Positions 62,015 to 64,000 of a stretch of DNA of 64,000 nucleotides are shown here, one piece after another (the first letter of the stretch is position 1; each line of letters begins with the position of its first letter). Made by a program: the position numbers and the translations under genes. This DNA is from Bacteroidota bacterium (GTDB lineage Bacteria; Bacteroidota; Ignavibacteria; Ignavibacteriales; Melioribacteraceae). The stretch is from contig JAHJUE010000003.1 in NCBI GenBank assembly GCA_018829205.1, positions 1 to 64,000 on the forward strand. The letters run 5' to 3'. The notes beneath the pieces were generated by a model. The model searched no databases, was not told the DNA's origin, and worked only from the letters and a program-made list of their open reading frames with translations.

Positions 62015-62473
62015 ATGATTGAAGAAAAAATTAAAGAATTAGGCTATGAAATTCCTCAGGCTCCCAAACCCGTTGCTTCCTATATCCCGGCAATACAAGT
62101 CGGCGATTTGGTAATGACAGCCGGGCAAATTCCCTTTTTAAACGGCGAAGTAAAATTTACAGGCCAAATTGGAAAAGAACTTACTGTTGAAGAAGGAATG
62201 GATGCGGCGAGACTTTGTGCATTAAACTGTTTAAGCGTTATAAAGGATGTAATTGGCGATCTTGACAAGATTGAAAGAATTGTAAAACTTACTGTCTTTG
62301 TTAGCGGTATTGAAGGCGCCGGCAATCAGCCAAAGGTGGCAAACGGAGCTTCTGATTTTATTGTGAATGTATTCGGCGATAACGGCAAGCATGTTAGAGC
62401 AGCTGTAGGTGTTAGCGGACTTCCGCTTAATGTGCCTGTAGAAATTGAAATGATTGCGCAGTTAAAAAAATAG
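62015..62473 (+). CDS. RidA family protein
   Basis: A 152-residue RidA/YjgF-like protein of the longer subgroup: MTAGQIPFLNGEVKFTGQIG, LDKIERIVKLTVFVSG, and GVSGLPLNVPVEIEMIAQ. The arginine that binds the carboxylate of the imine intermediate is present in the C-terminal third (HVRAAVGVSGLP). It is divergent to mazG; the 200-nt spacer shows no clear element. Confidence 0.9.
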   Translation: MIEEKIKELGYEIPQAPKPVASYIPAIQVGDLVMTAGQIPFLNGEVKFTGQIGKELTVEEGMDAARLCALNCLSVIKDVIGDLDKIERIVKLTVFVSGIEGAGNQPKVANGASDFIVNVFGDNGKHVRAAVGVSGLPLNVPVEIEMIAQLKK

Positions 62474-62601
62474 TATCTTTTTATTCTCTTGAATAATTAG
62501 TAAAAAAGAGTATTTTTAACCTTTGTTTATAGTAACATTTGGGAAACATTATGTATTGATTATTGTTTAACAAAAACTGATAATCAAAAGTGAATAATAT
62601 T

Positions 62602-63099
62602 ATGAAAAAATTTATAATACTTTTCGTCATTACGGCTAATTTGGGATTCGCCCAGTATAAAAGCGATCTCGAAAAACCTGTTGATATAAAAGCCGGAATA
62701 ACAAATTATAATCCGTCAAGTTTATTTCTCGGTTTTATAAATTTGGATAATCTTGAAATGCATCATTCATTAAGTATGTCATACGGAGCTTCCGCAAATT
62801 ACGGAATTGCCTTAAGTACTTATACAAACAGTTTGTTCTATAAATTTTCGGATAACTTAAATTTGGAAATAGACGCAAGTATTGTAAACACTCCTTATAA
62901 CACCTTAGGCGATTCTTTTACAAATTCGATAAACGGAATTTATTTAAGCAGAGCTCAGTTGAACTATAAGCCGTCCGAAAATACTAATATAGTGCTTCAA
63001 TTCAGGAGCGGACCGGGATCTTACTATAATCCTTACAATTATTACTCGGGTATTAATCGATATTCGTTCTTCGATGATTACCTTCCTTACGGGAATTAG
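62602..63099 (+). CDS. Secreted protein, unrecognised (possible outer-membrane protein)
   Basis: A 165-residue protein with a signal peptide (cut near NLGFAQY) and beta-rich mature part rich in N, Y and S (GASANYGIALSTYTNSLFYKFSD, RAQLNYKPSENTNIVLQF). It could be a small barrel or surface protein. ATG 62602 is preferred over GTG 62590. Ends in a Tyr/Asn-rich segment. Function unknown. Confidence 0.65.
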   Translation: MKKFIILFVITANLGFAQYKSDLEKPVDIKAGITNYNPSSLFLGFINLDNLEMHHSLSMSYGASANYGIALSTYTNSLFYKFSDNLNLEIDASIVNTPYNTLGDSFTNSINGIYLSRAQLNYKPSENTNIVLQFRSGPGSYYNPYNYYSGINRYSFFDDYLPYGN

Positions 63100-63119
63100 T
63101 AAATAAAATTTCTTAATTT

Positions 63120-63150
63120 AATAACCCCGTTTAGCGGGGTTATTTTTTAT
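63120..63150 (+). terminator. Rho-independent terminator upstream of LytR_C gene
   Basis: A perfect 10-bp stem (AATAACCCCG at 63120-63129 with CGGGGTTATT at 63135-63144) with a 5-nt loop and a run of T. The next gene starts only 4-10 nt after it, so read-through or a separate promoter must supply that gene. Confidence 0.9.
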
Positions 63151-63153
63151 AAA

Positions 63154-63654
63154 TTGAAATCGAATTTGGCAAAAGAAAGTTCAAATAAAAGAAATGTTTC
63201 GGGGGCGGAATTAAAAGCTTCCACAGTAAATATATCAATGAATGTTTTGATATTTTTACTTGGAGGACTTATTATTTACATGTCATATTCAATTTATGTT
63301 AAATTATGGGGAGCGGAAAAATCTTCAAATGAATTAATTGAAAAAGAAACACCTTCGGAAATAATTCAAGTAGAGGTTTTAAACGGATGCGGAATAAGCG
63401 GCGTGGCAGATATGTTCACCGATTATTTACGCGCGCAAAGTTTCGATGTTGTAAATATAGATAACTATGTTTCATTTGATATTAACGAATCGTTGGTTAT
63501 TGACAGAATCGGGAATATGTCTAATGCGCGGAAAATTGCTGAATCTTTAAATATTAATAAAAAGAATGTTATACAGCAGTTAAATGATGATTATTTCCTT
63601 GACGTCACAATTATTATCGGAAAAGATTATTATAAACTGAAACCACTAAAATAA
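63154..63654 (+). CDS. LytR_C domain protein, membrane-anchored
   Basis: A 166-residue protein with one membrane segment (about residues 27-49) and a C-terminal LytR_C domain (QVEVLNGCGISGVADMFTDYLRAQSFDVVN, NMSNARKIAESLNI). It starts at TTG 63154 with no ribosome binding site, directly after a terminator hairpin; TTG 63166 is an alternative. It is commonly found next to rsfS in related genomes and likely acts in the envelope. No LytR-CpsA-Psr catalytic domain is attached. Confidence 0.75.
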   Translation: MKSNLAKESSNKRNVSGAELKASTVNISMNVLIFLLGGLIIYMSYSIYVKLWGAEKSSNELIEKETPSEIIQVEVLNGCGISGVADMFTDYLRAQSFDVVNIDNYVSFDINESLVIDRIGNMSNARKIAESLNINKKNVIQQLNDDYFLDVTIIIGKDYYKLKPLK

Positions 63655-63664
63655 AGGAAACAAA

Positions 63665-64000
63665 TTGGAATCAAAAAAAATTTCGAAAAAGATTGTTGAA
63701 TTAATCTTGTCCAAAAAAGGATACAATATTAAGGTTATGGATTTAAGCAAGGTATCGGGCATTGCCGACAAATTTATTATTTGTTCCGCAGATTCCGATA
63801 CTCAGGTAAAAGCTATCGCTGATGAAGTTGAAGACAAACTTAAAGAAGAAGGCATAAGAAATTTTCATAAAGAAGGTTATCAAACCCTAAGATGGGTGAT
63901 TATAGATTATTTTGATGTTGTTGTGCATATATTTAAAAATGAGGCGCGGACTTATTATAATCTTGAGAAATTCTGGGCGGACGCACCGACAGAAATAATT
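63665..64000 (+). CDS. rsfS: Ribosomal silencing factor RsfS (cut by window end)
   Basis: The first 112 codons of RsfS: KIVELILSKKGYNIKVMDLSKVSGIADKFIIC and a later VVVHIFKNEARTYYNLEKFWADAP, ending close to the natural C-terminus. RsfS binds ribosomal protein uL14 and blocks subunit joining. The start is TTG 63665 with AAAGGAAA upstream. The frame is open to the window edge. Confidence 0.92.
   Translation, partial: MESKKISKKIVELILSKKGYNIKVMDLSKVSGIADKFIICSADSDTQVKAIADEVEDKLKEEGIRNFHKEGYQTLRWVIIDYFDVVVHIFKNEARTYYNLEKFWADAPTEII

Noticed and set aside
1-64000. tRNA, rRNA or prophage genes
   Set aside because: I saw no convincing cloverleaf, rRNA core or phage structural genes on either strand, although I could not run a scan.

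Overview
The window is AT-rich chromosomal DNA from a bacterium of the Bacteroidota / Ignavibacteriota (FCB) type. I infer this from the glycan-degradation operon of secreted enzymes, the C-terminal end of the housekeeping block (efp-accB-accC-gcvH-guaA, phoH, mazG, rsfS), the TolB/TPR proteins and the frequent TTG/GTG starts. The FCB placement is an inference; no rRNA or tRNA gene was found to confirm it.

Region A (1-27.6 kb) is one very long, same-strand carbohydrate-utilisation operon plus trailing genes. Gaps are 0-76 nt up to about 24.2 kb. It encodes two tandem GH84-like N-acetylglucosaminidases, a GH20-like hexosaminidase, a GH2 enzyme, a GH28 enzyme, two GH105-type unsaturated uronyl hydrolases, a PL22 oligogalacturonate-lyase-like propeller, a PL5-like lyase, several (alpha/alpha)-toroid proteins of unknown specificity, a ThuA-domain lipoprotein, and cytoplasmic steps (sugar isomerase/epimerase, aldo-keto reductase, a NagB-like deaminase). 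The mix of hexosaminidases, NagB and unsaturated-uronate enzymes points to a polymer containing both amino sugar and uronic acid. No SusC/SusD pair is in the window; the only transporter is a divergent Nramp-fold permease lacking the metal-binding motifs.

Region B (27.7-31.2 kb) holds a TetR regulator with a GIY-YIG-like protein, a glutamine-amidotransferase-like enzyme, a tiny zinc-ribbon-like protein and a membrane histidine kinase. Region C (31.4-40.8 kb) is a dense set of small ligand-binding-fold proteins: DUF1697, an ArsR repressor, four SRPBCC/AHSA1 proteins, two RibD/DHFR-like reductases, three VOC/PhnB-like proteins (one with two domains), an AraC/DJ-1 regulator, a higBA toxin-antitoxin pair and a MATE exporter. 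Region D (41-47.8 kb) has a TolB-like/TPR protein, a sterol-desaturase-family hydroxylase, a GNAT acetyltransferase, an alpha/beta hydrolase and an acyl-CoA synthetase. An IS3-family remnant and an AT-rich spacer (47.9-48.6 kb) separate it from an orphan DUF6266-like gene.

Region E (49.5-64 kb) is mostly core: dapF, a PHP phosphoesterase, a TPR protein, efp-accB-accC-gcvH, guaA, a TPR protein, radC, envelope coiled-coil/LysM proteins, phoH, mazG, ridA, a LytR_C protein and the 5' part of rsfS. Three genes (DUF1697, radC, phoH) have no ATG/GTG/TTG at the position fixed by homology and the ribosome binding site; they seem to start at ATC, ATT and ACG. That is the most unusual sequence-level signal I found.
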